64,000 nucleotides of DNA from assembly GCF_018882095.1 (NCBI RefSeq), contig NZ_JACVPD010000002.1:124001-188000 (forward strand), in the 5' to 3' direction. Of this stretch, positions 17,120-27,360 are shown piece after piece. The notes under the pieces are model-generated. The model ran no database searches, was not told the origin of the DNA, and worked only from the letters and a program-made list of their open reading frames with translations. Within the stretch, counting starts at the first letter, position 1; each line of letters begins with the position of its first letter. Made by a program: the position numbers and the translations under genes. This stretch comes from Polynucleobacter sp. CS-Odin-A6 (GTDB lineage: Bacteria > Pseudomonadota > Gammaproteobacteria > Burkholderiales > Burkholderiaceae).

Positions 17120-17846
17120 TTGATACCTCCACACTCTTAGATAATTTTTGTAAATCTTCTGGATAAAGCCAGCGCCACTCACCCTCAGCTAAATCAGCAG
17201 GCAGGATGTATTGTCCAATTTTTGTTCTATGCAGCTTAGCCACGTGATTACCCACTGCAGCCATCATTCGCTTCACTTGATGATAGCGCCCTTCCACAAT
17301 CGTCATTGCCAAGGCGTGATCGCCAAGCTGTTTGCAGGCGGAAGCAAAACAGGGCTCTGGATCATCATCTAGTACAACGCCGCTAAGTAAATGATCTATT
17401 TGCTTTTGAGTAATCGGTTCAGGGGTAGTGATCTCGTAGACCTTACCAATATTTTTCTTCGGAGTAGTCATCCGATGAATAAATTGGCCATCATCTGAAA
17501 TTAAAATTAAGCCCGTTGTATCAAAGTCGAGGCGACCTACACACTGCACACCCCGCTCCACAAAAGGCTTGGGTAGTAAGCTATACACACTGGGATGATG
17601 GGTCGTTTTATGAGAGCACTCGTAGTTGGGAGGCTTATGAAAAGCAATATAGGCTTTTTCATGAAACTCCCAATTCCTGCCCTCGACATTGAGTATTAAA
17701 CCTTCGGTGGCAATGCGCTCTTCCGGATCTTCTGCCAATACCCCATTGACTTTGACTAGGTCGGCATAGACCAAATCACTGCAATAACGCCTAGTCCCAA
17801 AGCCCTGGCTAAATAATATTTTTTCGAGCGAAATCGGTTTGGCCAT
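17112..17846 (-). CDS. RsuA/RluB/RluF-family rRNA pseudouridine synthase
   Basis: 244 residues. An S4 RNA-binding domain occupies about residues 5-50 and the catalytic motif GRLDFDTTGLILIS follows with nucleophile D107. The C-terminal GRYHQVKRMMAAVG motif is typical of the RsuA/RluE/RluF branch. Probably modifies a single uridine in 16S or 23S rRNA; the exact site is not decidable from sequence alone. phhB begins inside its stop codon region. Confidence 0.92.
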   Translation of the reverse strand: MAKPISLEKILFSQGFGTRRYCSDLVYADLVKVNGVLAEDPEERIATEGLILNVEGRNWEFHEKAYIAFHKPPNYECSHKTTHHPSVYSLLPKPFVERGVQCVGRLDFDTTGLILISDDGQFIHRMTTPKKNIGKVYEITTPEPITQKQIDHLLSGVVLDDDPEPCFASACKQLGDHALAMTIVEGRYHQVKRMMAAVGNHVAKLHRTKIGQYILPADLAEGEWRWLYPEDLQKLSKSVEVSNV

Positions 17847-17949
17847 AGATGTTGCCGAGCATACTACAAACTGACCTGACTTAGAGACTGTGCAATGAAG
17901 TCGTTATCATTAACCAATATTTTTTATTATCCAATTTATTACCGCCAGT

Positions 17950-18489
17950 ATGCTATCGAATCCAGCCCCTAGAAGCCCTCTCCATAACCGTGAAATTACT
18001 TTTCAGGGCTTTGCCCGTGAAGATGGTTTATGGGATATTGAAGCCCATTTACGTGACTTCAAATTTCATCCTTTTACTACCGGCGGGAAGACTTGGGAGC
18101 CAGGGCAAGCTTTTCACGATATGTGGGTTCGCATTACCGTGAATACTGAATTAGTCATTCAAGCAATCGAGGTGGCAATGGACAGTCATCCTCACCCTGA
18201 ATGCCCACAAGTAATCCCACCAATGGATGCATTAATTGGGGAGCGCATCGGCAAAGGCTGGCGTAAGACAATTAATGAACATCTCGGCGGAATTAAAGGC
18301 TGTACGCATTTACGAGAACTATTAAGCAATATTGCTACCGCTGCTTTTCAATCTATTCCCGGGGCACTCTTTAATGCAGATGACACTAAGCCGCCCCTTT
18401 ATTTGGGAACTTGTAAATCTTGGGATTTCAACGGCCCCGTAGTCATGCGTCTCTATCCCCGGTTTTATCAGTGGAAATCGACAGTCTAG
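17950..18489 (+). CDS. DUF2889 family protein
   Basis: 179 residues matching the DUF2889 pattern: an opening RSPLHNREITFQGFARED, then LWDIEAHLRD near residue 33, DMWVRITVN, and a C-terminal GCTHLRELL segment near 115. The family is widespread in beta- and gammaproteobacteria and has no established function, though the invariant His/Cys/Asp positions suggest an enzyme. It has its own promoter region and is convergent with the SDR gene after five bases. Confidence 0.85.
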   Translation: MLSNPAPRSPLHNREITFQGFAREDGLWDIEAHLRDFKFHPFTTGGKTWEPGQAFHDMWVRITVNTELVIQAIEVAMDSHPHPECPQVIPPMDALIGERIGKGWRKTINEHLGGIKGCTHLRELLSNIATAAFQSIPGALFNADDTKPPLYLGTCKSWDFNGPVVMRLYPRFYQWKSTV

Positions 18490-18494
18490 ACTGC

Positions 18495-19265
18495 TTATAA
18501 ATCTCCGCGGTGAATGTTGAACGCATTAAAAGACTGCTGTACCGGCATCAACTCTAATAAATTAATATTCATATGGCTTGGTAAATTGGCAGACCAGTAA
18601 ATTGCCTCGGCTACATCATCCGCACTCAACGCTTTGACGCCGGTATAGACCTTATCTGCCTTATCATCATCCCCCTTAAAGCGCACATTCGAAAATTCCG
18701 TGCCGGAGCACATGCCAGGCTCAACGCAAGTGACACGCACCGGTGTTCCAATTAAATCTGCTCTTAAGTTCAAGCTAAATTGCTGAACAAATGCTTTGGT
18801 ACCGCCGTAAACATTGCCCCCTGGATAGGGATAGTTAGCCGCTACAGATCCTAGGTTGATCACGTGCCCGCAATGACGCTCAACCATTCCCGGTAAAAAA
18901 GCGCGGGTCATGTGAACTAAGCCCTTAATATTAGTATCAATCATGCGATCCCAGTCAACAAGAAATGCCTTGTGCGCTGGTTCTAGACCTAAAGCCAAGC
19001 CCGCGTTATTCACGAGCAAAGTTACGTTAGCAAATTCAGCAGGCAAGCTAGCAGCAAGCTCATCAACCCGCGCACTATCGCAAACATCTACAGCTAGAGT
19101 GAGTAATTTTTTCTGCTGCTCAGCAGGCAAAGATGTTTTCAAAGCCTCTAGGCGTTCCACGCGTCTTCCTAAGGCAATCACCTTGTGGCCATGAGCCAGA
19201 AAGCGGCGGGCAGTAGCCTCACCAAATCCGGCAGTAGCGCCAGTCACTAAAACGGTATGTTCCAT
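18495..19265 (-). CDS. Short-chain dehydrogenase, YdfG-like
   Basis: 256 residues, classical SDR. The cofactor motif TGATAGFG is at 8-15, NNAG at 86-89 and the catalytic triad S140, Y153, K157 in YGGTK. GRRVERLEAL after beta-2 carries the Arg that favours NADPH. The C-terminal SADDVAEAIYWSANLPSHMNIN segment is typical of YdfG, which reduces 3-hydroxypropionate semialdehyde/malonic semialdehyde and L-allo-threonine type substrates. Substrate is inferred from family resemblance. Followed upstream by 166 bases without a gene. Confidence 0.88.
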   Translation of the reverse strand: MEHTVLVTGATAGFGEATARRFLAHGHKVIALGRRVERLEALKTSLPAEQQKKLLTLAVDVCDSARVDELAASLPAEFANVTLLVNNAGLALGLEPAHKAFLVDWDRMIDTNIKGLVHMTRAFLPGMVERHCGHVINLGSVAANYPYPGGNVYGGTKAFVQQFSLNLRADLIGTPVRVTCVEPGMCSGTEFSNVRFKGDDDKADKVYTGVKALSADDVAEAIYWSANLPSHMNINLLELMPVQQSFNAFNIHRGDL

Positions 19266-19431
19266 ATTTTTTTCTTCTGATTGTTTTGTAATTGAGAGAG
19301 TCGTTTAATACTAAAGCCTCTATGACATTCTTAGGAATTATTGCTCATCTTCTTACCTCTCCTCTGATTTCGCTAGCTCTGCTGTGATCTCCAGGGAAGA
19401 CTATAGCCGGGGAAAGTATCTGATCAAGACT

Positions 19432-20370
19432 CTAGTCAAGATTTATGAGGCTATCCCCTTCAATGACTGCGACCTTGGATTTCACCAAAGCCTGTGGCAG
19501 CCACAACTGAAAATCCTCAATCGTCATATTCAGTTGCTCACGAATGTTTTCTAGTGCTGGAGTGACGCCCATCCATTGATATACCTCTTTCATTTCCCTA
19601 CTGCGCCATTCCAATAGCTTGTACTTCAGGAGAACCTTAGCCCCATGACGTGCATTACGATCAGCATCACTGGAGAGGTAATCGAGACGCGACTTCGCAA
19701 TATCAAGTGACTTTTTTACATCCGTAAAAGGCTTGCCATGCCCTGGAATAACTAAAGCCACTGGGAGCTTCTCAATCAACTCTAATGTCTGCGCCACCTC
19801 TTCGAAGCCACCCTCACCCCAGAGCTCAGGAAAAATCACGCCAAAGCCATCTTCCCAGAGTGCGTCGGCCGAGATTAAGATTTGATGTTGCTCTTGATAC
19901 AACATGATTGAATGGTTGTCATGGCCTGGAGCTGAAAGAATCTGCCACTGATAGCGACCCAATCGGATTTCCTCATCCGGCACCAACAGACCTTGATGAG
20001 TAAAACGGGGGCACTCTTGTCCTAATTGTTGAAAGCTGAGTAACTCTTCATCCCAATGCTGAACAGCGATCGCCTCAGCTTTTGGTATCCAGATCTCACA
20101 ATCAAATTGTTTTGCCAGTGCTGCATTGCCTCCGCAATGATCTGAGTGCAAGTGTGTGTTCACTACCTTATTAAGGTCTAGTGAGCCAGATTGCTTTAGT
20201 GCATTGACAACTAGGTCAACAGTGAGCTGCTGATGTGCGCAGTAGCCAGTATCCACCAGCGAAATATCGTCATCACTATAAAGAAAAATATTATTTGCTG
20301 ACAACCAGCCGCGCTCGAAGATATCGATTCCGGGAGGTAGTAGGAAGCTACCGATCTGTCTTGCTGTCAT
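19432..20370 (-). CDS. MBL-fold metallo-hydrolase
   Basis: 312 residues. The zinc-binding motif HLHSDH (H73, H75, D77, H78) is followed by H150-region SAPGHDNHS, SADALWEDG (metal-bridging D) and the late histidine IPGHGKPF. The C-terminal 90 residues form a helical extension found in class B hydrolases such as SoxH-like/quinolone-degrading enzymes. Substrate unknown. Four bases separate it from msrQ, so it is transcribed with msrPQ and may act on an oxidised or thioester product, which is inference. Confidence 0.88.
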   Translation of the reverse strand: MTARQIGSFLLPPGIDIFERGWLSANNIFLYSDDDISLVDTGYCAHQQLTVDLVVNALKQSGSLDLNKVVNTHLHSDHCGGNAALAKQFDCEIWIPKAEAIAVQHWDEELLSFQQLGQECPRFTHQGLLVPDEEIRLGRYQWQILSAPGHDNHSIMLYQEQHQILISADALWEDGFGVIFPELWGEGGFEEVAQTLELIEKLPVALVIPGHGKPFTDVKKSLDIAKSRLDYLSSDADRNARHGAKVLLKYKLLEWRSREMKEVYQWMGVTPALENIREQLNMTIEDFQLWLPQALVKSKVAVIEGDSLINLD

Positions 20371-20374
20371 CAGA

Positions 20375-20974
20375 TTAGCGATCTTGAATAGAAGAAAGTT
20401 TGTTCAGCAGCTTACGTATGTAAGGAACCCTACAACATAACAGTAATAGCAAGATGACAGCATAAATACTCACTGTGTCTAAATCATTTTTTCCTGCCTT
20501 ATGCCACCAATAATGCAGGATCACGGTACAGACAATGAGATAAATCACGCGATGCAACTGCATCCAGCGGCGGCCTAGTTTTCTTTGCGCCCAACGAGTG
20601 GAAGTCAACGCTAATGGAATGAGTAATACAAAGCTGATAAAGCCCATCGTAATAAAGGGCCGTTTCACAACATCTTTCCACATTTCTACCAGATCAAAAT
20701 TTTGATCAAGCCAAAGCCAGATTCCAAAATGAATGCAGGCATAGAAAAAACTGAATAAACCCAATATTCTGCGATACCGAATCCAGCTTGTGACACCAGT
20801 CACCAAACGCAGTGGGGTCATTGCCAGCGTAAGGCAGAGGAAAACTAAAGCCCAAGTTCCGGTCGAGCGGGTAATGAACTCAATGGGATTGGCACCTAGA
20901 TCATCGGTATAGCCGAGCCAAATCAAGCGATCTAGGGGTAAGAGCGCCAGTAAAAAAATTAAGACCTTCATCAA
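20375..20974 (-). CDS. msrQ: Protein-methionine-sulfoxide reductase haem-binding subunit MsrQ
   Basis: 199 residues with about six membrane helices and the ferric-reductase-like pattern of YedZ/MsrQ (FACIHFGIWLWLD, RRWMQLHRVIYLIVC), including the conserved histidines that bind b-type haem. It passes electrons from the quinone pool to periplasmic MsrP to repair oxidised methionine in envelope proteins. It directly follows msrP (20-base gap) on the same strand. Confidence 0.95.
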   Translation of the reverse strand: MMKVLIFLLALLPLDRLIWLGYTDDLGANPIEFITRSTGTWALVFLCLTLAMTPLRLVTGVTSWIRYRRILGLFSFFYACIHFGIWLWLDQNFDLVEMWKDVVKRPFITMGFISFVLLIPLALTSTRWAQRKLGRRWMQLHRVIYLIVCTVILHYWWHKAGKNDLDTVSIYAVILLLLLCCRVPYIRKLLNKLSSIQDR

Positions 20975-20994
20975 GTTCTATTGATTACTCTGTA

Positions 20995-21957
20995 TTAATA
21001 GAACTTCTTTAAGTCCATACCAGAGTACATACTGGCTACTTGATCGCCATAACCATTAAACATTTGGGTCTTTATTTTAGGGGCGAATGTCCCTTTAGGA
21101 TCACCAATGCGGCGCTCAGTTGCTTGACTCCAACGCGGGTGATCTACTGAAGGATTCACATTAGAGTAAAAACCATATTCGCGGGCATCAAACTGACTCC
21201 AGCTCGTCTTCGGCATCTCTTCAGTTAAGCGAATTTTGACAATCGACTTCGCACTCTTGAAGCCATACTTCCAAGGCACCACAATTCGTACTGGAGCGCC
21301 GTTTTGCTTTGGCAGGGTCTCACCGTAAAGACCAAAGGTGAGCAAGGTTAAAGGGTTCATTGCCTCATCTAGGCGCAGACCTTCACGATAGGGCCATTCA
21401 ATTACTCGACTCTTCAGACCCGGCATTTGTTTAGGGTCGGCTAGAGAAATAAATTCCACATATTTTGCAGATCCTAAAGGTTGAACCTGATTCAATAATT
21501 TAGATAAGGAATAGCCATCCCATGGAATGACCATTGACCATCCCTCAACACAACGCATCCGATAAATACGCTCCTCCATTGGGGCAAGTTTGAGCAGTGC
21601 ATCAAGATCCAAGGTCATCGGCTTTTTAACTAAGCCTTCAATCGTGACAGTCCACGGGCGCGTTTGCAAACTCCCCGCATTCGCAGCTGGATCCGCTTTA
21701 TCGGTACCGAACTCATAAAAATTGTTGTATCCAGTGACATACTTATAGCTTGTTGACTCCTCCTTCAGGACGAAATCTGGATTAGGACTAGCAATCAACT
21801 TTTGAGAATTGTTAGCCAAGGCATCCCGCGAGAACCAAGGCGCTAGTGCTAAACCAAACGCACCGGCAGCTGCAGATTTAATCAAATCTCGGCGAGCCTC
21901 AAAAACTGCTTGAGGGGTCACTTCTTGAGAAAGTTGCTTCTGATCAATAGGGTGCAT
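20995..21957 (-). CDS. msrP: Protein-methionine-sulfoxide reductase catalytic subunit MsrP
   Basis: 320 residues. Twin-arginine signal ([13 protein letters not shown]22/R23) directs folded export with the molybdopterin cofactor. C136 in [11 protein letters not shown] is the molybdenum ligand; [12 protein letters not shown] and the C-terminal [10 protein letters not shown] segment also match YedY. Reduces methionine sulfoxide in periplasmic proteins together with MsrQ. First gene of the msrP-msrQ-MBL operon. Confidence 0.96.
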   Translation of the reverse strand: MHPIDQKQLSQEVTPQAVFEARRDLIKSAAAGAFGLALAPWFSRDALANNSQKLIASPNPDFVLKEESTSYKYVTGYNNFYEFGTDKADPAANAGSLQTRPWTVTIEGLVKKPMTLDLDALLKLAPMEERIYRMRCVEGWSMVIPWDGYSLSKLLNQVQPLGSAKYVEFISLADPKQMPGLKSRVIEWPYREGLRLDEAMNPLTLLTFGLYGETLPKQNGAPVRIVVPWKYGFKSAKSIVKIRLTEEMPKTSWSQFDAREYGFYSNVNPSVDHPRWSQATERRIGDPKGTFAPKIKTQMFNGYGDQVASMYSGMDLKKFY

Positions 21958-22071
21958 ATCAAAGTCTCCGTAGTGGATTTCAGCAAATAATGCGAATATT
22001 AACTATTCTCCTACGCTTGGCGATTTAATGCTGAACTACTCAATTTGCCTGCAAAAAAGAAGTGGGGCAAG

Positions 22072-22103
22072 AAAAAAGGCAAACCGACTGGTCTGCCTTT
22101 TTT
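22072..22103 (-). terminator. Terminator after icd
   Basis: On the transcript strand GGCAGACC and GGTTTGCC (forward positions 22090-22097 and 22078-22085) pair over 8 bp with one G-U around a four-base loop, flanked by six A upstream and six T downstream. It lies 26 bases beyond the icd stop. The symmetrical A/T flanks would also work for the other strand. Confidence 0.85.
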
Positions 22104-22128
22104 AATAGAACGGAAGGCATTTACTAAC

Positions 22129-24366
22129 TTAAGCGACCTGGGCCGCCTTCAAAATGGTATTGAGGGTTGCGCTAGGACGCATCACTGTTTTGCACTTCTC
22201 TGGATCCGCCGCAAAGTAACCACCAATATCAGCTGGCTTACCTTGTACTGCTTTGAGCTCTGCAATGATCTGTTGCTCGTTATCCGTTAGTGCTTTTGCA
22301 ATGGGCGCAAAGTGGGCTTGCAATTCTTTATCTTCGGTTTGTGCAGCCAAAGCTTGGGCCCAGTACATTGCCAAGTAAAACTGGCTACCGCGATTATCCA
22401 ATTCACCAGTGCGTGGAGACGGTGATTTATTGTTATCCAATAATGCACCAGTCGCCTCATCTAAAGTGCGGGCTAGGAGTTTCACTTTAGGATTGCCGGT
22501 TTTGTCTCCGATATCCTCTAAGGACACTGCTAGAGCCAAAAACTCTCCCAATGAATCCCAACGCAAATGGTTCTCTTCGACCAATTGCTGAACGTGCTTC
22601 GGTGCAGAACCGCCAGCGCCTGTTTCAAAGAGGCCGCCACCTGCCATCAAAGGTACGATAGAGAGCATCTTGGCGCTCGTACCGAGCTCCATAATGGGGA
22701 ATAAATCGGTGAGGTAATCACGCAAAATATTGCCGGTCACCGAGATCGTATCTTTGCCACGAATGACGCGCTCTAGGGTGTAGCGCATGGCACGAGTCTG
22801 AGACATGATTTGAATATCCACACCCGTTAAGTCGTAATCCTTTAAGTAGGCTTGAACCTTCTTAATCAATTCTGCTTCATGGGGGCGGTACTCATCCAAC
22901 CAGAACACTGCTGGAGTATGGGAAAGACGTGCACGGTTGACAGCGAGCTTTACCCAGTCACGAATCGGCTCATCCTTAACCTGGCACATCCGCCAGATAT
23001 CACCCTCTTCTACGTCCTCCTCAAGTAATACCGTACCGTCATCGGCAACAATCCGAGCGACGCCAGCTTCAGTAATTTCGAAAGTCTTGTCATGTGAGCC
23101 GTACTCTTCAGCCTGCTGCGCCATCAAACCGACATTGGGTACGGTACCCATCGTAGTTGGGTCAAAATTACCGTGGGTCTTGCAAAAGTTAATCATTTCC
23201 TGATAGATACGCGCAAAAGTACTTTCTGGAATCACTGCCTTGGTGTCATGCAAACGGCCATCAGCGCCCCACATCTTGCCACCTACCCGAATCATTGCTG
23301 GCATAGAGGCGTCCACGATCACATCACTTGGTGAATGGAGATTAGTAATCCCCTTAGCAGAGTCCACCATCGCTAATGCGGGGCGGTGCTCATGGCAAGC
23401 GTGTAAATCTTGAATAATTTCTTCGCGCTTAGACTCTGGCAAGGTTTTGATCTTGTCATACACACTGCTCATACCGTTGTTAACATTGACGCCCAACTCT
23501 TCAAATAACTTCGTATGCTTTTCAAATGCGTCTTTATAAAAAATCTTGACAGCGTGGCCAAACACGATGGGGTGAGATACCTTCATCATGGTTGCCTTCA
23601 CGTGCAGGGATAACATCATGCCCGTCTTGTAAGCATCCTCAATTTCTTTTTCGTAGAAATCACAGAGTGCTTTTTTACTCATGTACATGCTGTCAATAAT
23701 TTCACCAGCAAGCAAAGAAATTTTTGGTTTTAGAACAATTGTCTTGCCACTCTTGGTGACTAAATCCATCCGGACATCACATGCCTTCGTCATTGTCATT
23801 GACTTTTCACCCGCATAGAAGTCCCCGCCGTGCATATGAGATACGTGTGTGCGGGATGCTTGGCTCCATACACCCATCGAGTGCGGGTTCTTACGGGCGT
23901 AACGCTTCACGGCATTGGGTGCGCGTCGATCAGAATTCCCTTCGCGTAACACGGGGTTTACAGCACTACCCAAACACTTAGAGTATCTGGAACGGATGAT
24001 TTTTTCAGCGTCGTTTTTAGGGTCATCCGGAAAGTCAGGGATGGAATAGCCCTTCGCTTGCAATTCTTTAATGGCAGCGAGCAACTGTGGCACTGATGCG
24101 CTGATGTTGGGTAATTTAATAATGTTAGTGTCCGGCAACAGAGTCATGCGGCCCAGTTCAGCCAAATTATCTGGGACCTGCTGTTCGGCAGTTAAACAAT
24201 CAGAGAACTCTGACAAGATACGTGCTGAAACAGAAATGTCACTCGTCACAATCTGCACTCCAGCGGGTGCAGTAAATGTCCGAATGATCGGCAAAAATGC
24301 ACAGGTTGCCAATGCTGGCGCTTCATCTGTCAGCGTGTAAATAATCTTTGATGTCTCTGCAGCCAT
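22129..24366 (-). CDS. icd: Isocitrate dehydrogenase (NADP+), monomeric type
   Basis: 745 residues from ATG 24366 ([12 protein letters not shown]), the length of monomeric IDH-II (about 740) rather than the 416-residue dimeric form. Distinctive segments include [41 protein letters not shown], and the C-terminal [18 protein letters not shown]. Catalyses oxidative decarboxylation of isocitrate to 2-oxoglutarate in the TCA cycle and supplies NADPH. GAGGAAAAATTA before ATG 24366 is a proper SD; the longer reading to 24432 adds an unconserved 22 residues. Monocistronic with its own terminator. Confidence 0.96.
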   Translation of the reverse strand: MAAETSKIIYTLTDEAPALATCAFLPIIRTFTAPAGVQIVTSDISVSARILSEFSDCLTAEQQVPDNLAELGRMTLLPDTNIIKLPNISASVPQLLAAIKELQAKGYSIPDFPDDPKNDAEKIIRSRYSKCLGSAVNPVLREGNSDRRAPNAVKRYARKNPHSMGVWSQASRTHVSHMHGGDFYAGEKSMTMTKACDVRMDLVTKSGKTIVLKPKISLLAGEIIDSMYMSKKALCDFYEKEIEDAYKTGMMLSLHVKATMMKVSHPIVFGHAVKIFYKDAFEKHTKLFEELGVNVNNGMSSVYDKIKTLPESKREEIIQDLHACHEHRPALAMVDSAKGITNLHSPSDVIVDASMPAMIRVGGKMWGADGRLHDTKAVIPESTFARIYQEMINFCKTHGNFDPTTMGTVPNVGLMAQQAEEYGSHDKTFEITEAGVARIVADDGTVLLEEDVEEGDIWRMCQVKDEPIRDWVKLAVNRARLSHTPAVFWLDEYRPHEAELIKKVQAYLKDYDLTGVDIQIMSQTRAMRYTLERVIRGKDTISVTGNILRDYLTDLFPIMELGTSAKMLSIVPLMAGGGLFETGAGGSAPKHVQQLVEENHLRWDSLGEFLALAVSLEDIGDKTGNPKVKLLARTLDEATGALLDNNKSPSPRTGELDNRGSQFYLAMYWAQALAAQTEDKELQAHFAPIAKALTDNEQQIIAELKAVQGKPADIGGYFAADPEKCKTVMRPSATLNTILKAAQVA

Positions 24367-24553
24367 TAATTTTTCCTCGATATGATTCCGTATTTGGGTT
24401 CGGCTGATACCGAGCCCCCTCGCATTCAGCACGCCGGACCTCAGGCGCTTTTGGCTGCCTGGGTGAAACTGGACACGCTGGACCGAGACCGCTATTTTAG
24501 ATCATCGAACCCGGCAATTTAAGCGGTTTTGGCACTAAAGCGAGTGAATTGTC

Positions 24554-25810
24554 TTGAATTCAAGGGTTGCAGAAAACCAAGCGCCCTTGAAGTTACGCCG
24601 TAAACTGCGATACATGATGAACAAGCACCCCCTGCTGAACAAGAATCTCGTGCTGTTAATCCTCTGTCAGGGCCTATTTCTGACCAATAATGTGACTTTT
24701 ATAGCGATTAATGGACTAGTTGGCCTTAGTCTGAGCCCGGTAGCCTGGATGGCGACTTTGCCTGTAATGGGTTATGTCGTTGGCGGCGCCGTTTCAACCT
24801 CCATTGTTGCCAAAACCCAAAATAACTTCGGCCGTAGGCGCTCTTTTCAGCTAGGCCTCTTGGTGGCGATCTTCTCAGCCCTTCTCTGTGCCTATGCCGC
24901 TATTTCTAAAAATTTCTGGCTATTGGTACTAGGGACCTTTATTGCCGGCTATTACAGCGCGAATGGACAGCTCTATCGGTTTGCTGCTGCTGAGTTAACG
25001 GATATCAGCCAAAGGGATAAAGCGGTTTCATGGGTTTTAGCTGGCGGCATTCTCGGTGCAGTCATTGGGCCAAACCTGGCCTCTTGGACTCGAGATCTAT
25101 TTAATACCGCCTTCTTAGGTGCTTACCTCACCCTCTCCGTTGCAGGGTTCATTGGGATCGTCGTGATGCAATTTATCCACTTTCCAGAAGAATTCAAAAA
25201 CCAGCACTCACTTTCTGCCGGCAGGAACCTCAAAACCATTCTGCAACAGCCCGTCTTTATGGTTGCCGTGATCGGCGCCTCACTCGGTTATGGCGTGATG
25301 AATTTGCTCATGGCTGCGACGCCACTGGCGATGCAAATTTGTGGCCTGCCATTTTCTGATACAGCAATGGTATTGGAGTGGCATGTGATCGGGATGTTTG
25401 CACCCGGATTTTTTACGGGCTCCTTGATACAGCGCTTTGGCACACTCAAAATTATGGGTGTGGGTGTTGCCCTCAACCTACTCTGTATTGCAATCGCATT
25501 AACTGGCGTCGACTTTAATCAATTTCTGCTTGCACTATTTTTATTGGGGGTTGGCTGGAACTTTTTATTTACTGGCTCCACATCATTAGCGATGACAGCA
25601 TATCGACCTGAAGAGCGTGACAAGGCTCAAGCAGCAATCAACTTCTTTGTCTTTGGCACAATGGCCTTTACTTCATTTGGATCTGGGGCCCTCATTACCT
25701 CACAAGGCTGGAACATTCTCAATCTGGGATCGCTATTACCTGTGGCAGTGACAGCAGTCGCCTTGATTTGGCTCAGCAGCAATCGCAGGAAGTCGGTTAC
25801 TACGCTTTAG
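24554..25810 (+). CDS. MFS transporter
   Basis: 418 residues with twelve predicted helices and MFS signatures: the loop 2-3 region QNNFGRRRSFQLG near residue 91 and a weaker repeat after helix 8. The first 22 residues are hydrophilic and basic; ATG codons at about residues 21-22 (MMNKHPLL) are possible true starts. The family includes YfkF/YdhP-like efflux permeases; substrate is not predictable. Divergent from icd with 187 bases between starts. Confidence 0.85.
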   Translation: MNSRVAENQAPLKLRRKLRYMMNKHPLLNKNLVLLILCQGLFLTNNVTFIAINGLVGLSLSPVAWMATLPVMGYVVGGAVSTSIVAKTQNNFGRRRSFQLGLLVAIFSALLCAYAAISKNFWLLVLGTFIAGYYSANGQLYRFAAAELTDISQRDKAVSWVLAGGILGAVIGPNLASWTRDLFNTAFLGAYLTLSVAGFIGIVVMQFIHFPEEFKNQHSLSAGRNLKTILQQPVFMVAVIGASLGYGVMNLLMAATPLAMQICGLPFSDTAMVLEWHVIGMFAPGFFTGSLIQRFGTLKIMGVGVALNLLCIAIALTGVDFNQFLLALFLLGVGWNFLFTGSTSLAMTAYRPEERDKAQAAINFFVFGTMAFTSFGSGALITSQGWNILNLGSLLPVAVTAVALIWLSSNRRKSVTTL

Positions 25811-25950
25811 CCTAGGACGCCTTACCAAATGCAAGCAGAGATTGATTAGCAGAGCGGGGTACGAATTTTGTCCTATTGGTTTACCTGAACAAAAAGATAG
25901 GGCACGGAATATACTAGCCCTTCAATTTCAGCCAAAGAGAAGGATAAAAC

Positions 25951-26298
25951 ATGAACGAATTCAAAAAAATAGATACGGTCGTTGGTGATGGTAAAGAGGC
26001 ATCTGCTGGCAATCATGTGGATGTGCACTACACCGGCTGGTTATTTGACGAAAAGGCGCCAGATCACAAGGGCCAAAAATTTGATAGCTCACTTGACCGC
26101 GGCCAATTATTTAGCTTTCCTCTAGGTGCTGGCCATGTGATTAAGGGCTGGGATGAGGGTGTACAAGGAATGAAGATTGGCGGTAAGCGCACCCTCATCA
26201 TCCCCTCTGAAATGGGCTATGGTGCACGCGGTGCTGGCGGGGTTATTCCACCGAATGCAACGCTCCTTTTCGATGTCGAACTACATGGAATCAATTAG
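25951..26298 (+). CDS. FKBP-type peptidyl-prolyl isomerase
   Basis: 115 residues forming one complete FKBP domain: [50 protein letters not shown] and the closing [11 protein letters not shown]. The pocket residues (Y, F, D, V, I, W, Y, F) of active FKBPs are present. No signal peptide, so cytoplasmic. GAGAAGGATAAA precedes the ATG. A terminator follows, so the gene stands alone. Confidence 0.94.
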   Translation: MNEFKKIDTVVGDGKEASAGNHVDVHYTGWLFDEKAPDHKGQKFDSSLDRGQLFSFPLGAGHVIKGWDEGVQGMKIGGKRTLIIPSEMGYGARGAGGVIPPNATLLFDVELHGIN

Positions 26299-26327
26299 TT
26301 TTAAAGGTAACAAAGCTTTGAAATACT

Positions 26328-26350
26328 AAGGCCACTCATTGAGTGGCCTT
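26328..26350 (+). terminator. Terminator after the FKBP gene
   Basis: AAGGCCACTC (26328-26337) pairs exactly with GAGTGGCCTT (26341-26350) around a three-base ATT loop and is followed by TATTTT. It sits between convergent genes and can serve both. Confidence 0.8.
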
Positions 26351-26376
26351 TATTTTCATCACGCGAACAATAGAAA

Positions 26377-27360
26377 TTATGTACGCAAAGCTTTGCCGTT
26401 CAAAGTAAGCCTGCTTGGGGCTGTCGGTTGGCATAAGCTGATCAAATGATTTCTCTCAGCCATCACTTTATCGGTATAACCGCCGTCGTTCTCTGCATTG
26501 GCGGCACCGACATAATATTTAAGACCTGTTCGCAATGAACCAGAAGTAGCAATCAAATACTTCAAAATATAAGCGCCCACTCGAATATTGACTTCAGGCT
26601 TTACTGCATCTGCTGCGCCGCCATACAAAGCGTATTTGTCACGATGAATTGAAGTCATTACCTGCATCAAGCCTTCAGCACCAGCATGGCTTTTAATGTT
26701 TGGATTGAAGTTTGACTCTACTGAGATCACGGCGAGTAACAACACAGGGTCGATATTGACTTCTTTTGCAATCAACACGGCGTTGGAAACATATTCTTCA
26801 ATCTTGGCTCGATCCAGCTTGTACTTATCTTCAAAGAAATCAGCAACCGCACGTTGATTTTTAATCGAAGTCATTAATTTGGAATCGAGGGCCTGAGGAT
26901 CCATCTTTGAGACTGGGATACGATCAGATAAATCGGAAATCGGCCTTACCTTTGTTTGGGCTACCGAAGGCATCAAAAGAGCGACTGTTTGGCCTTTGAC
27001 TCCCAATAATCCATTACCCGTGGTGGCAGCAGACTTTCCATAGATCACGCTAGCGATCTCTTTGTCCGCGAGCGCTTGCGCAGCCTCTTCTTGATATTGA
27101 TAAAGCACTCCAAAACCATTTTTCCAAACAAGATTGCGGGCTTCGTCGGGAACCAAGATGCGAGCTAAGTCAAAAGCACCTGCTTGAGTACCATTTCCGG
27201 ATAGCCAGAGTCCTACTGTTGCAAAGACAGTCACTATCAATAAGCCATTCAAGACCCGGTAGACGGGAGAAAGAGCGCGGGCTAGCACCTGTTTAGCCCC
27301 AACCATGGCTGGCTGGGACATATTCATATAATTGGAACTAGTAAAAAAAGATTTAATCAT
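26377..27360 (-). CDS. Lytic transglycosylase (SLT domain) with N-terminal membrane anchor
   Basis: 327 residues. A hydrophobic segment at about 38-56 (LNGLLIVTVFATVGLWLSG) anchors or exports the protein; a C-terminal SLT/lysozyme-like domain covers about 195-310. The catalytic Glu is in AVISVESNFNP, followed by SHAGAEGLMQVM and NIRVGAYILKYL, the standard LT family 1 motifs. It cleaves peptidoglycan with 1,6-anhydro products. ATG codons a few residues in (MNMSQPAM) are alternative starts. The preceding 515 bases hold no gene. Confidence 0.9.
   Translation of the reverse strand: MIKSFFTSSNYMNMSQPAMVGAKQVLARALSPVYRVLNGLLIVTVFATVGLWLSGNGTQAGAFDLARILVPDEARNLVWKNGFGVLYQYQEEAAQALADKEIASVIYGKSAATTGNGLLGVKGQTVALLMPSVAQTKVRPISDLSDRIPVSKMDPQALDSKLMTSIKNQRAVADFFEDKYKLDRAKIEEYVSNAVLIAKEVNIDPVLLLAVISVESNFNPNIKSHAGAEGLMQVMTSIHRDKYALYGGAADAVKPEVNIRVGAYILKYLIATSGSLRTGLKYYVGAANAENDGGYTDKVMAERNHLISLCQPTAPSRLTLNGKALRT

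Noticed and set aside
24367..24432. N-terminal extension of isocitrate dehydrogenase to 24432
   Set aside because: The extra 22 residues are not family-like and ATG 24366 has a proper SD and the usual MA-x-K-x-I-I start.
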